Positions 21,835 through 33,845 of a stretch of DNA of 64,000 bases are shown piece after piece. Each line of letters starts with the position of its first letter. Positions within the stretch are counted from its first letter, which is position 1. The translations under genes and the position numbers were made by a program. Origin of the DNA: Halichoerus grypus (taxonomy: Eukaryota; Chordata; Mammalia; Carnivora; Phocidae); assembly GCF_964656455.1 (NCBI RefSeq), contig NC_135720.1, positions 100,514,696-100,578,695 on the forward strand. Direction: 5' to 3'. The notes beneath the pieces are model-generated. The model was given only the letters and a program-made list of their open reading frames with translations. It did no database searches and was not told the DNA's origin.

Positions 21835-21864
21835 CTCCGCCCCCCCCAAGGTCTTTACTTTCTT

Positions 21865-22554
21865 AAAGCCCTTTGTTATAATCTCAACACCTAGTTTGTT
21901 AGACACATAAAAATTAATAAATATTTACATTAATAAAAAATGGATAAATGAAATAGTACATATAATAACAATCTTCAACTTTCAAGTGGAGGTTATTTGA
22001 ATAAAAGTATGATAATGAGAGAAGGGGTCATTCCAACAGAGGCTCAGTGAGAAAATCACTTTTAGGTTCATGGTTCTTAACCTATGTTTCTCATTAGAGC
22101 TAACCAAGAGTTCTAAAAAATACCTTTGTTTTGGCCATATCCCAAGACTATGTTTATTATTATGGGGACAATTTCTATCTTGTTAATTACCAATGACAGG
22201 GAGAAAATAACATGTTTAATTTATATACATAGCAGAGAGTCTCAGGAAAATCTTTAGGTCAGGTGTTCAGAGGAGATATGTATTCCAGTCATTTATTTCT
22301 TATTCTAATCCATATGATTAGAAACAAGTTATTTACACCAACTGGATATAAGACCTTTTACTTATAAAATCAGGGGTTGAATATGAGGTTCTGTAAGTTT
22401 TCTGATGGCTCTAATAATCTATGACTTTATGTGCAATAAAAGATGTGTTTGTCTACCACTTTACTGTCTAGAAAATGGAATTTGTAGTATTTCGTCAAGT
22501 ATGTAGAAAAATGTTAAAATTAATCATTATCAGTTGGTCATTATTTCATGATAA
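21865..22554. other. No recognised feature
   Basis: AT-rich unique-looking sequence right of the L1 TSD. Confidence 0.5.
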
Positions 22555-22790
22555 CAAATGTTTGTGTAATATTTTTCATGTGTCAGCCTATAAAAATATT
22601 GTCAATTTATCTTTAAAACAAATATGGAGGTAGATACTATTATCACTATTTTACAGATATGCTACTGAGGGCAAAGAACTATTGTAAATGCCCATGTTGT
22701 CATAGTTCACCTGGGGCTGAAGACTTCTTTAATCTTAATTAACACAGTTTTAGAGCCTGTGATCTTGAGCACCAATAGCACTGTTCTATA
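22555..22790 (-). repeat. MIR
   Basis: The block ggtagatactattatcacta followed by ttttacagatatgctactgagg is the complement of the MIR core and 3' part (its 'cctcagtttcctcatctgtaaaatgg' region). Text through about 22790 keeps the order toward the tRNA-like head. Old and diverged. Confidence 0.7.
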
Positions 22791-24639
22791 TCTTTGGTGG
22801 GAACAGAAAAACACTGACTAGTACTGACATTACTACAGAAATTCAGCACAGATTTTAACTAACTGCTTGTTTATATATTCCATTTGAATTCCTCATCCTT
22901 ATTTAGTTAGATCTGAACTGCATTCCTTCCTGCCTGCCTAGAGCTCTAAGTGAAGCCATAGTCAGTGCAAGTCATGATTGTTTTTCCTTAAGTCAGCACT
23001 CCCTCCCAAGGTGAGAAATAGAGTTCCTTCATTCTAGCCCTATTACATCTCTCGGCTTATTATGGATTTTGTTTGGCTAGAAGAACAGTTTATTCACATA
23101 TTTTTAATACTATTGGATAGGTCATGCACTCTGCAGTTCATCAGGCTCTGCAGCTACTTACTGTATTACAGGAACCCATTTCAATCGTTTATATGACACA
23201 CTCATAATCACATTTGATTTTTGACCCCTTCCTGACAAAGTCTAAATAGATCATAATTAATATGGTTTATATTTTTTCAGTATTTTTTTCTTCCACAGTA
23301 GTTAACACATTTTATGGTATGGAAATAAATACTTTAACCATCACATAGAAAAGACTATGTGACCATAGTGACCTGAATCTTAAGGTTTTAAGTATAAAGA
23401 AATGAAACCAATATCTTTAACAATGGATCAAATCATATCCGAGGAAAATATATCTCTTGGACAATTAAATAAACACAGTTCCTGGACAAAAAAAAGAATG
23501 GAAACAATCGACCCCCTGACATGTTCAATAAACAAGCACAATTTTGTATAAAGATGGAAGAGAAAGGGTTGGGAAAACTACACAGTGGACTTGTCAGTAC
23601 AGAAAAAAGGTAAAATCATCCTCTATGTTCTTAAAATCATGTTCACAGATTTTTAAATTTATAATCTTTTAACTTAAACACTGGGTTCCAGAACGTGCAC
23701 TGTATCACCAACAGTCTCAAGCCCCAAATATTAACACTGTTAGATAAATATTTTTTAGCTGTATATTTCCTGTCACAGTCAAGAACGTAAGTGCTTAGGC
23801 ATAGGGAAAGATATCAAACCATATAAAAGAAGAGGATTTTCAAGAAACATTTAATCCTCTAGTGATTTTTTTCCTGAAGAAGATTTTAAAGTCACTCTGT
23901 AATGTTGCATCAGAAAGCTTGATGCTTTTTTTTAGTCTTCACTAAAGGGTTAAATTTCTCCCTTAGTGTATTTTCAGCCTACCTTTAAAGATACATGGCC
24001 TGGCCATTTGGAACATTTTGACATGCAATTTAGAAATACAAATTTTCTGTAGGTCATTTTGTCCTTCTTACTTCTGTCTTTCATTCTAGTCATGAATGGA
24101 GATGGCTATCCAGACAAGCCCCATAAATTATGATAATAGTACCCTGGGCATATCCTGTATCATACAATGTACAGCTCAAACAAACCATTTATTACTTTTA
24201 TAGAATCAAGAAGAGAGAAAACACATTTCTATTATCCCATAAAATTGTCCAGACAATTTAATATTTTTGACAAGCCTAACAAATACTGTAATGTTGAGCT
24301 AGGAACTGTTAGCGAATAAAAAAATGAGTAACAGGAGATGGTTTTAAATTCATTGATATACTGCTGCCTGTAGGACTTACCAAAGGTAAAGATTAGAGAA
24401 CAAAAATGTGTTAGTTTGTGGCCTAAGTAACAGATTAGACCCTAAACCCTGTATTTCATTCTACCACTGTTATAAAAAATTCCCTATGACCGCCATTTTA
24501 TGAACAGATAGAAGAAGAGAGGATAAAAATTTTGACTTCATAAAAGAAATTTAGAATGATGAACCAATGTGCCTCATGGTTAAATGCCATATTAACCTGG
24601 CCAGTGAGGTGACAGCATTATGTGTGAATGTATACTGGC
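22791..24639. other. No recognised feature
   Basis: About 1.85 kb of unique-looking sequence without open frames of note or families I recognise. Confidence 0.5.
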
Positions 24640-24800
24640 TTTACACCACATGTAGAGTAGTTTATACTACATACTATCATTTAATTCTCACAATTTTGTA
24701 ATCTTCATGTTATAATTGAGGAAATTGAAGCTATTAGTGAATTGATGGTATATTCTTACAGTTAATTGATGTTTCTTACGATTAATTAGAACCAGAAATC
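24640..24800 (-). repeat. MIR fragment
   Basis: Blocks atcatttaattctcacaatt and ataattgaggaaattgaagc resemble the complement of the MIR core. Short and diverged. Confidence 0.5.
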
Positions 24801-24839
24801 TTGGTTGCACATGACTAAAATGCCCCATCAAATTCATGT

Positions 24840-24960
24840 CAGATAAATAAATGTTAATTGATCACCTACAGCATAGAGAGCATTGTGCCAGGTGCTTTGA
24901 AGAGAACAAGATTTGTTCTTACAGAGTCTACAGCTGCAGCACCTGGAAGGATCACAGATT
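24840..24960. repeat. L2/MIR-type fragment
   Basis: The sequence gatcacctacagcatagaga followed by cattgtgccaggtgctttga resembles the 'cacctactatgtgccaggcactgtgctaggtgct' region of ancient mammal-wide repeats. Family and strand are not fixed. Confidence 0.4.
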
Positions 24961-24984
24961 AGAATTTCACAAATCTAAGATCAT

Positions 24985-25110
24985 ATTCAAGTACCATGCC
25001 TTATTCTAACTCCTTGGAGAAAAGCCTCAACATCTCTGAACCTAATTTTCTCATCTGGGCAATGAAGGTGATACTATATATGTTTCACAGGCCTTTTAAA
25101 GACCATGTAG
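24985..25110 (+). repeat. MIR
   Basis: Contains aacatctctgaacctaattt followed by tctcatctgggcaatgaagg, the MIR core in sense orientation, and then the trailing 'gtttcacagg' block. Confidence 0.65.
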
Positions 25111-25118
25111 AAATGTAT

Positions 25119-25162
<44 letters not shown>

Positions 25163-25375
25163 TTAACTATAGAGAACAAACTGATGGTTACCAGAGGGGA
25201 GGAGGTTGGGGGTATGGTTAAATAGGTGATGGGGTTGAAGGAATGCACTTGTGATGAGCACTGGATGTTGTATGGAAGGGTTGAATTGCTAAATTGTACA
25301 ACTGAAACTAATATAACACCGTATGTTAACTATACTGGAATTAAAATAAAATAAAATAGAAAAATAAAACACATT
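25119..25375 (+). mobile_element. L1 3' end (older carnivoran type) led by a (GA)n expansion
   Basis: The (GA)n run at 25119-25162 corresponds to a short gagagag tract in L1 3' ends (compare 29341-29351). It is followed by gagaacaaactgatggttac, gatgagcactggatgttgta and the end ctggaattaaaataaaata. This is the single-module 3'UTR type, also seen at 29380-29575. Severely 5'-truncated. Confidence 0.85.
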
Positions 25376-26749
25376 CTAAAGGCTCATGAAAGAAGTTTTT
25401 AAGGATGCTAGCATTGTATAAGTGTAGTGTTATTTCTTTTAAAGATGTGTTTGCAACACTGTTGAATGGAATAACTATAGAGTCACATGAATAAAAGATG
25501 TTTCTAGTAATTATACAATTTTTAACATCTGAACATAGTTCTCCAATAAAACAATGCTTTCACACACACACAAAAAATACCACACAGTAAATGGCCCAGA
25601 GCAGCTCTTAAATATGTATTAATTTATATTATTATTGGTGGAATAAGAAAACAAAATAGGAAAATGCTAGATAGAATGAAGTAAATGTCTTTTAAAATGT
25701 AATATACAACTTTTAGCATACATGTGTTTTTATGGCTTAGAAAGAGAGAATCTAAAATTAGAAGGAAACACATTTTCCAATCTTATTACTTATTTCAATT
25801 CTCTGCTACCCTTTTAGGAAAAGGTTTTTGTTTTTGTTTTTCTCTTTGAGGTTTCTTCTATGTCTCATATTATTCCTCACTAATTAGTTGTAGAACAAAA
25901 TAAAAAACTTAAAATATTTCTTTATGCATCATGAAATCTACCAGTGTTATGGTAAGGATTTATAAAATTACATAGTATATATATGATTCTTGTACTATGA
26001 CTGGCATCTAATTCAGTCATAATTTTCCTCCTGTTTAGAAAGATTAAAAAAGAAAAAGGCCATGCTTTCGCCACTGCCATCTTCCCTCCCAAATAATTTT
26101 TTAAGTTTTATATTAGGACATTTGGTGCAACATAAAGATGATCTAAATCCTTTATGCATCTGTTACTTTGCATGCTTTTAAAAAAATACATCTTTTCTTC
26201 CAACTGCTCACTTCACTGCTGCTGTCTTTTCCCCTATAAACATCATGGAGGCAGCAGAGTGAGTGGCTGGTGGTCAGCTGAAGGAAGTGTGCATCCTCAT
26301 CTCATAGTGCCCACTGTTCCTCATGTTATAATATGTCTCTCTATTGTCAGCTTGACTTTAGTACATACCTAAATTGATTCAAGGCAATGACTAGTAGTTT
26401 TCTGTAATTATTAAAACATGGAATTAACATTATTGGAAGAGTGTTAACAAAAGGATATGGAATATAGGTATGTGGATAAAAACATGATATCTGTTTTTCC
26501 AACCACGCTCTGCCTGATAAAGTGCTAACTACAAATTGAGCCATTTTTTGCTTCAAGAATACAAATTACCATCTATGAAAATAATTATTATCTGGTCAAA
26601 CTCAAAATCTCTGTCATTAATTACATTTCCAGAATTACAAGAATGATGCATAATATGGGATATTTTCACATTTGTAAAACAAAATGATTGATCTTCCTAA
26701 AAGAATGCTTCGTTATAATCATTCCAATTAAAAATATTCGAGGATTCTG
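25376..26749. other. No recognised feature
   Basis: AT-rich sequence with a short (AC)n at about 25561 and no recognised repeat or exon. A GC-richer patch at 26220-26320 carries no clear signal. Confidence 0.45.
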
Positions 26750-29126
26750 AAAATCTATAAGCCAAAAAATTGGACAACCTGGAAGAAATGGATAAATTCT
26801 CAGAAACATATAACCTACTAAAACTAAAGCAGAGAGAAATAGAAAATTGGAACAGAACAATTACTTGCACTGAAATTTAATCAGTAATCAAAAAACTTCC
26901 AACAAACAAAAGTCAAGGATCAGATGGCTTCAGAGGTGAATTTTACCAAACATTTAAAGAAGAATTGATATCCATTATTCTCAAACTATTCCAAAAAATA
27001 GAAGGAAAACTTCCAAATTCATTCTATGAGGCCAATATCTCCCGGATACCAAAACCAGATAAAGATACCACAAAAAAAGAGAACTACTAGCCAATATCTC
27101 TCATGAATATAGATGCAAAAATCCTCAAAAAAATATTAGCAAACCTAATCCAACAATACATTAAAAAAATCACACACCACGATCACATGGGATTTATTTT
27201 TGGGATGCAAGTGTGGTTCAATACTTGCAAAACAATCAATGTCATACATCACATCAATAAGAGAAAGGATAAAAACCATATGATCATTTCAATAGATGCA
27301 GAAAAAGCACCTGACAAAGTACAAAATCCATTCATGATTAAAACCCTCAGCAAAGTAGCTCTAGAAGGAACACATCATGGACATAATAAAGGCCTTATAT
27401 AAAAAACTCACAGCCAACATCATACTCAATGGGGAAAAACAGACCTTTCCCCTAAAGTCAGAAACAAGGCAAGAATGTCCATTCTAACCACTTTCATTCA
27501 AGATAGTACTGGAAGTCCTAGTCACAACAAGTAGACAACAAAAAGAAATAAAATACACCCAAACTGATAATGAAGCAGTAAAACCCTCACTATTTTCAGA
27601 GGACATGATAGTATATATAGAAAACCCTAAAGGACCACCAAAAAACTGCTGTAACTGATACATGAATTCAATAAAGCCGCAAGATACAAAATCACAGAAA
27701 TCTGTTGCGTTTCTATAAACTAATAATGAAACAACAGAAAGTAAAATTAAGAAAACAATCCCATTTACAATTGCACCCAAAACAATGAAATATCTAGGAA
27801 TAAACTGAATTGTACTCTGAAAACTATAAAACATTGATGAAAGAAATTCAGGATGATGCAAAGAAATGGAAAGACATTTCATGCTCATGGATTAGAAAAA
27901 CAAATATTGTTAAAGTGTCTACACTACCCAAAGGAATCCAAACAGATTTAACATAATCTCTATCAAAATACCAACAGCATTCTTCACAGAACTAGAATAA
28001 ACAATCCTAAAATTTGTATGGAACCACAAAACACCTTGAGTAGCCAAAGCAATCTTGAAAAAGAAAGGCAACACAGGAAGTATTACAATTCCAGATTTCA
28101 AGTTATATTACAAAGCAGCAATAATTAAACAGTATGGTGCTGTTATAAAAATAAACATAGATCAATGGGTTAGAATAGAAAACCCAGAAATAAACCCATA
28201 ATTGTATGGTCAGTTAATCTTCAACAAAGGAGGAATGAATATCCAATGGGGAAAAAGACAGTCTCTTCAACAAATGGTGTTGGGAAAACTGGACAGCAAC
28301 ATGGAAAACAATGAAACTGGACCACTTTCTTTGACCATATATAAAAATAAACTTCAAATGGATTAAGACCTAAATGTGAGACCTAAAACCATAAAAATCC
28401 TTGAAGAGAGCACAAGCAGTAGTATCTCTCATATCAGCCATAGCAACATTTTTCTAGATATGTCTCCTGACACAAGGGAAATAAAAGCAAAAATAAATTA
28501 TTGAGACTATGTAAAAATAAGTTTCTGCACAGTGAAGGAAACAATCAACACAACTAAAAGGCTACTGAATGGGAGAAGATATCTGAAAATGACATATCTG
28601 ATAAAGGGTTAGTATCCAAAATCTATAAATAACTTATCAAACACAACACCCAAAAAACAAATAATCTAATTTAAAAATGGGCAGAAGACAGGAACAGACG
28701 TTTCTTCACAGAAGATGTACAGATGGCCAAGAGACACTTGAAAAGATGCTCAACATCACTGATCATCAGGGAAATGCACATTAAAACCGCAATGAGGTAT
28801 CACCTCACACCTCTCAGAATAGCTAAAGTCAAAAACACAAGAAACAAGTGTTGATGAGGATGTGGAGAGAAAGGAACCCTCATACACTGTTTGTGGGAAT
28901 GCAAACTGGTGCAGCCACTGTGGAAAATAGTATGGAGTTTCCTCAAAAAAATTAAAAATAGAACTACCCTACTATCCAGGAATTGCACTACTGGGTATTT
29001 ATCCCCAAAATACAAAAATGCTAATTCAAAGGGATACATGTACCCCAATGCTTTTAGCAGCATTATCTTCCAAATTATGGAATAGCCTGTGTCCATCAAC
29101 TGAAGAATGGATAAAGAAGATGTGAG

Positions 29127-29168
<42 letters not shown>

Positions 29169-29575
29169 GAATATTACTCAGCCATATAAAGAATGAAATC
29201 TTGCCATTTGCAATGACATAGATGGAGCTACAGAGTATTATGCTAAATGAAATAAGTCAGTCAAAGAAAGACAAATACCATCTGATTTCACTCATATGTG
29301 GAATTTAGGAAACAAAACAAATAAGCAAAGGGGAGAAAAAGAGAGAGAGAGAAGCAAACCAAGAAACAGACTCTATAGTTAAGAGAACAAACAAACTGAT
29401 GGTTACCCAAGGGGAGGTGGATGGGTGGATGGGTGAAATAAGTGATGGGGATCAAGGAGAGCACTAGTCATGATGAGCACTGGGTGTTGTATGGAAGTGT
29501 TGAATCACTATATTATATACCTGAAACTAATATTACACTGTATGTTAACTATCTGGAATTAAAATTAAAACTTGA
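26750..29575 (+). mobile_element. 5'-truncated L1, ORF2 from mid-RT domain to 3' end
   Basis: Plus-strand L1 beginning inside ORF2 upstream of the RT core and ending with the single-module 3'UTR (gatgagcactgggtgttgta, ctggaattaaaattaaaact). RT motif A is still readable (SIDAEKA, about 27292-27312). Motif C has decayed from the usual FADD to FSED near 27597, so even the longest frame lacks a catalytic aspartate. Many stops. An (AC)19 run sits inside the 3' part of ORF2. Clearly older than the copy at 14.7-21.8 kb. Confidence 0.9.
29129..29166. repeat. (AC)19 microsatellite inside L1
   Basis: Uninterrupted AC dinucleotides. Arises at a place where other L1 copies read 'tatacaca..', so it is a local expansion. 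Confidence 0.95.
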
Positions 29576-29581
29576 AAAAAA

Positions 29582-29905
29582 AAGATGTAGTATATGTACA
29601 CAATAGAATATTATTCAACCATAAAAAGAAATCTTGCTATTTTCAACAACATGGATAGGACTAAAGAGTATCATACTAAGCAAAATAAGTCAGTCAGAGA
29701 AAGGCAAATACCATATGATTTCACTCATATGTGGAGTTTAAGAAACAAAACAAATGAGCAAAGGAAGAAAAGGAAAACAAGAAAAAGACTCCTAACTCTA
29801 AAGAACAAACTGATGGTTACTTAAGGGGAGGGCGGTGAGGGGTGAAATAGGTGATAGGAATTAGAGTACACTTATCATGATGAAAATAAAATAATAATAA
29901 TAAAA
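29582..29905 (+). mobile_element. Second L1 3' end, same strand, adjoining the first
   Basis: Repeats the last 300 bp of L1 (gtatatgtacacaatagaat, then cttgctattttcaacaacat, catatgatttcactcatatg) directly after the tail of the preceding copy, and ends in an (AAT)n-like tail at about 29884-29903. Compare 29130-29450 in the previous copy. It is an independent, severely truncated insertion into or beside the first tail. No clean TSD seen. Confidence 0.8.
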
Positions 29906-30007
29906 TGTTCAAGGATTTTTCATTGTCCCTCAAGTGACCACACTCTATCTTGATAACTGAGTCTCTTAACAGTTTGGTTCTATTTTATTTTTAAAATGTT
30001 TTGTTCA

Positions 30008-30358
30008 TGGTGAGTGCTGTGAATTGTGCAAGACTGTTGAATCACAGACCTGTACCTCTGAAACAAATAATACATTATATGTTAAAAAAAAAAAAAAAAG
30101 AAGATAGCAGGAAGGGAAGAATGAAGGGGGGGAAATCAGAGGGGGAGACGAACCGTGAGAGACTATGGACTCTGAGAAACAAACTGAGGGTTCTGGGGGG
30201 GGATGGGGGGATGGGTTAGCCTGGTGATGGGTATTAAAGAAGGCACGTACTGCATGGAGCACTGGGTGTTATACGCAAACAATGAATCATGGAACACTAC
30301 ATCAAAAATGTATGTATGGTGATTAATATAACATAATAAAAAAATGCTTAAAATAAAA
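30008..30358 (+). mobile_element. 5'-truncated young L1 3'UTR insertion with TSD
   Basis: TSD aaaatgttttgttca lies at 29993-30007 and 30359-30373. The insert starts inside 3'UTR module A (tggtgagtgctgtgaattgt), passes an internal A-tract at about 30081-30098 and continues through module B to the end (gattaatataacataataaa). The tail is interrupted (aaatgcttaaaataaaaaaa). Same 3'UTR type as the full-length L1 at 14.7 kb. Confidence 0.93.
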
Positions 30359-30373
30359 AAAATGTTTTGTTCA

Positions 30374-30774
30374 ATTTTGTCTTTTCACAAGTCTCACACC
30401 TCATGGAAATGGTTCTCTTCACTGTTCTTTGAATATGCTATATTCATTATTAACTAAATTCTATGATCAGGGTAAATGCTTGCCAAAAGTTCTTTCTCCA
30501 CCCCCCCTTTTTTTCATTTCTACCCATGTAAACTTTCTTCTTGAATCCGTTGCTAATTTTCTAAGTACTTCATGATTTCTACTTCTTAGGAGCTCCAGTC
30601 TCTCCTATTTCCATTTCATCCCCAGCATGTACAGCACTTCATTTTATCATATTTATATACCTGGTAATAGTAACTTTTATTCTAGGTAAATATAAGAATA
30701 AATTATTTTCTTCCTTAGGTGCATCTTAAAACTTCCTAAGTCATAAAAATATTTTTTCATTCCTATGGCATAAT
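30374..30774. other. No recognised feature
   Basis: Unique-looking sequence including a C-run then T-run at about 30500-30520. Confidence 0.45.
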
Positions 30775-31540
30775 AAATATATATTTGGTCTTTGTCCCTA
30801 GTTCCTGACAAAGAGCTCCTAAAACCGTTATAATCCTGAGTGATAGGCATGATAGGAGCCTTTTGTGCAATATTTGGTCTTGGTCCCTGGTTTCTGACAG
30901 AGCTCCTAAATCCCCTATAAATTTCCTGGGTGATAGAAACATCTTTTGGTCTCAAATAGTGACTCTTGGTGGGTCCTAGACTGGTCACCAGAAAGATCAA
31001 ATCTTGATAAGAAGGTTAGAACTTTAAACCCCACCCCACCCCTGATCTTAGGGAAGGGGAAACAGGTTGGACAGTGAGCTAAAAATTGATCATGCTATGT
31101 GATGAAATCTCCAAGAACATTCTTAAACTACTGGGTCCAGAGTGTTTGGGGCTGGTTAATGCATCCATTTGCAGAAAGGGTGGGACATCCCAACTCTGCA
31201 GAGGGACACTCCTACCTTAGGGACCCTTCTAAACATCTCCCTCTGTATCTCTTCATCTACCTGTTCATTTGTATCCTTTATAATATCTGATAAACATAAC
31301 TAAAGTGTGTTATTGTGAGCCATTCTAGCAAATTATTTAACCTTAAGACGTTTGGTAACTCCTGATTTATAGCCAGTCAGTCAGAAGTACATGTGGCCCA
31401 GGACTTGTGATTGGCATCTTCAGTGGTGATAGCCTTGTGCTGAGCTCTTTAACTTTGTGAGACCTGACCTTAACTCCAGGTAGATTGTGTCAAAGTTGAA
31501 TTGAATTGCTAAAAACCCAAGTTGGTGTTCAGAGAATCAT
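30775..31540 (+). mobile_element. LTR-like repeat with an internal tandem repeat
   Basis: I recognise this as a mammalian LTR-type repeat but cannot name the family. Markers are gactcttggtgggtcctaga, ctggtcaccagaaagatcaa, ctctgcagagggacactcct, tttgtatcctttataatatc and cattctagcaaattatttaa. Its left part has two imperfect copies of a unit about 89 bp apart (30781-30847 and 30870-30936; both contain tatttggtct..gtccct, ctcctaaa and gtgatag). Non-coding, plus strand as judged by order. Confidence 0.5.
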
Positions 31541-31779
31541 AGACTTGATTATTGGTGTTGGAAAATACCACACTTCTAAAGAGTTTGTAGTTTATAATTC
31601 ACTGTGCCAGAAAATTTGCATTAAAATTTTTTTAACACATTCATACTTTTTCTTTTTTCCAATAACTTAAGATGTTTTTTGATAAAATTATTTCCATGTG
31701 TTTTTGTTTTATTTCAATGAGTCATTATTTTATTTGTTTAATAATTTAAATGTAATTTATACATTATTTATATATTTTA

Positions 31780-32625
31780 TATATGATTTATATATCTTCA
31801 ATATAACTTTCAATTTTGACAAATGCATATTAAGATTGAAACATTTGATCACCCCAAAAAGTTTATCATTCCTTCTTTCTGTTAGTCTACTCGCCCACCC
31901 CAGAAGTAACTGCTGATATGATATCTATTGACATAGATTACTTTTCTTGACTCTTTAATTTCTTATACAGAGAATCATGTACTTTTTGTGTCCAGATTTT
32001 TTCACACAGCATTATATTCTTGGGTTTGATCCATGTTTTACTTTTGCATGCATCAGTGATTTATTTCCGTTAAATGTTGAGTTGTATTCCATTTTGTGAA
32101 TATGACACAGTTCATCAGTTTTCCTGTTGATGGATCTCTGCATTGTTTCCAGTTTTTGTCTATTATGAGTAAAGCTGCCATTTAACCATTTAAGAAACTG
32201 CTGAGCAGTTTGCCAAGGAGGTTATATTTTACCCTCTCTCAACAATGTATGAAAGCTCCTGTTGTTCCACATCCTCTCTTATTTGGTATTTTCAATCTTT
32301 TTAATCTTAACCATTGAAAAGGGCATAGGGTGGTATCTTATTGTGGTTTTAATTTGTGTTTTTTTTATGAATAAGTGCTATTGAGCATCTTTCCATATGC
32401 TTATTGACCCTTTGAATAAGTGCTTGTGTAGAGAGTTTGTTCAAATTTTAGCTTATGTTATATTGGGTTGTACGCTTATTTATTATTGAGTTGTAGTAGT
32501 TCTTTAATTTCTGAATATAAGACTTTTTTGAAGATTTTCTTCCAGTTTGTGGCTTGTCTATTCTTTTTCTTGATAGTGTTTTTGAATTAACAGAAATAAT
32601 TGATTCTGATGAAGTCTATCATTAA
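31780..32625 (-). mobile_element. Old L1M 3' end remnant
   Basis: Minus-strand L1M text: caaatgcatattaagattga, then the block of accccagaagtaactgctga, followed by gatggatctctgcattgttt and tgagttgtagtagttcttta. Ends near 32620 at ttctgatgaagtctatcatt, a landmark of ORF2 also present at 15973. Heavily mutated. Confidence 0.65.
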
Positions 32626-32805
32626 ATCAGACATAGAAGAGTGAGTAAAGTCAAGGTACCAGGATGTGAAAATAGCAGTTGACATTTTCTCTTTGGCATC
32701 AGAAATGATGAGGGCTTCCTTGTGAAGCGAGGGGCAACTTTATTGTGTCAACCATGATTGCAAGAATATAGAATACTAGATTACTGAAGTTCTTAAAGGG
32801 ACAGT

Positions 32806-33236
32806 GTATTAGCTTTCTAGGGCTCCTCTAACAGGCACCATAAATTAGGTGGCTTAAAACAACAGAAATACCCTTTTATAGTTCTGGAGGCCAGAGTTCA
32901 AAATTAAGTTCCTGACAGGGCCATGTTATCTTGAAAGCCCTAGAGCAGGGTCTGCTCTATGCCTTTCAATTTGCCTCTGGTGTTGCTGTCAATCCTTGGC
33001 CTTCCTTGACTTGCCAATCTCTGTCTCTGTCACTACAAGGAGTTCTTCTTGTGTCTCTCTCTGTATCTTCATGTGGCCATCTTATAAAGACACCAGTCAT
33101 ATTGAATTAGGGGCCTATCCTTCTCCATTATATCTGCAATGATCCTGTTTTCAAACACTGTCACATTCTAAAGTTCTGGGGGTTAGGATTTCAACAAATA
33201 TGCTTTGGAAGCAACACAAGTCAACCTACTACATAC
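32806..33236 (-). mobile_element. MLT1-like MaLR LTR
   Basis: The left end tgtattagctttctagggct, followed by ggtggcttaaaacaacagaa and agttctggaggccagagttc, and the right part (gacaccagtcatattgaatt, then ttctgggggttaggatttca) form the complement of a MaLR LTR of MLT1/MST type. Nearly full-length for a solo LTR. Old. Confidence 0.7.
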
Positions 33237-33589
33237 AGGGAATCCTTCCCTCAACATGTGTTAGATTTTTGAAGAAAAAGTTAGTTTGTTATTGTGGTAA
33301 TATAGATACATGTGGACCATTGTGTGTTGAGAATTAACTTTAGAAAGGTAGGTTTCTAGATCATGGAAAGGTTCACATGTTGTCCTAAGGAATATGGCTT
33401 TTCTGTCATAGGCTTTGAGGGATATCAGAAGAGTTGTAAACATGAGAATAATTATAATTTTTTAAAAATGCTTTCTTTAGACAATTACCATGATCATCTA
33501 ACAGATCTCCCTGCCTTTAAGCTCTTCCCAAAGTTACCCAAAACCAACTTATACACTGTCACTCTAGCTGATCAGTTTTGCTCACTCTG

Positions 33590-33845
33590 CTCAGATGCTC
33601 TACCATACCCATTCAGTTCAAGTGTTCAGTTTTCTATGAAGGCTTCTTTGATTTTACTGCTGGCCTCCATTATCTGTTATGGTTGCTTGACTAATTAGTT
33701 CTGGCATATACTTGTACTTACTAGTTTACAAATATGTTCTTATTTTCCAGATCACCAGCACAGTGAGGGTAGAAACACCACTAGCCATTTTCATAATCAC
33801 AAAGTTGACAGGTATACAGCTTTGCTCAATAAATGTTTTCTAAAT
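33590..33845 (+). repeat. L2 3' end
   Basis: Text such as gaaggcttctttgattttac, cagcacagtgagggtagaaa and ctcaataaatgttttctaaa in this order resembles the L2 3' end. Confidence 0.5.

Larger units (their letters stand above)
14724..21847 (-). mobile_element. Full-length LINE-1, non-functional
   Basis: A complete 7.1-kb L1 on the minus strand. The perfect TSD aaggtctttactttctt lies at 14707-14723 and 21848-21864. The insertion point (tttctt/aaag on the plus strand) fits the L1 endonuclease preference. In sense order it has a CpG-rich 5'UTR (21847-20016), ORF1 (20015-19118), a short spacer, ORF2 (19036-15195) and a two-module A-interrupted 3'UTR ending in an A-rich tail at 14724. The identical TSD, retained CpGs and few ORF lesions make this the youngest L1 in the window. 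Frameshifts and stops in both ORFs mean it cannot mobilise itself now. Confidence 0.97.
20016..21847 (-). promoter_or_regulatory. L1 5'UTR / internal promoter, CpG-rich
   Basis: The 1.8-kb 5'UTR begins (sense) at 21847 with a G-run and the sequence containing CAAGATGGCGG. Its first kilobase (21840-20830) is the most GC- and CpG-rich sequence in the window. The half next to ORF1 (20800-20030) is purine/A-rich and includes a 258-bp tandem repeat. Mammalian L1 5'UTRs act as Pol II internal promoters in the CpG-rich part. Retained CpGs support youth of the copy. Confidence 0.9.
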
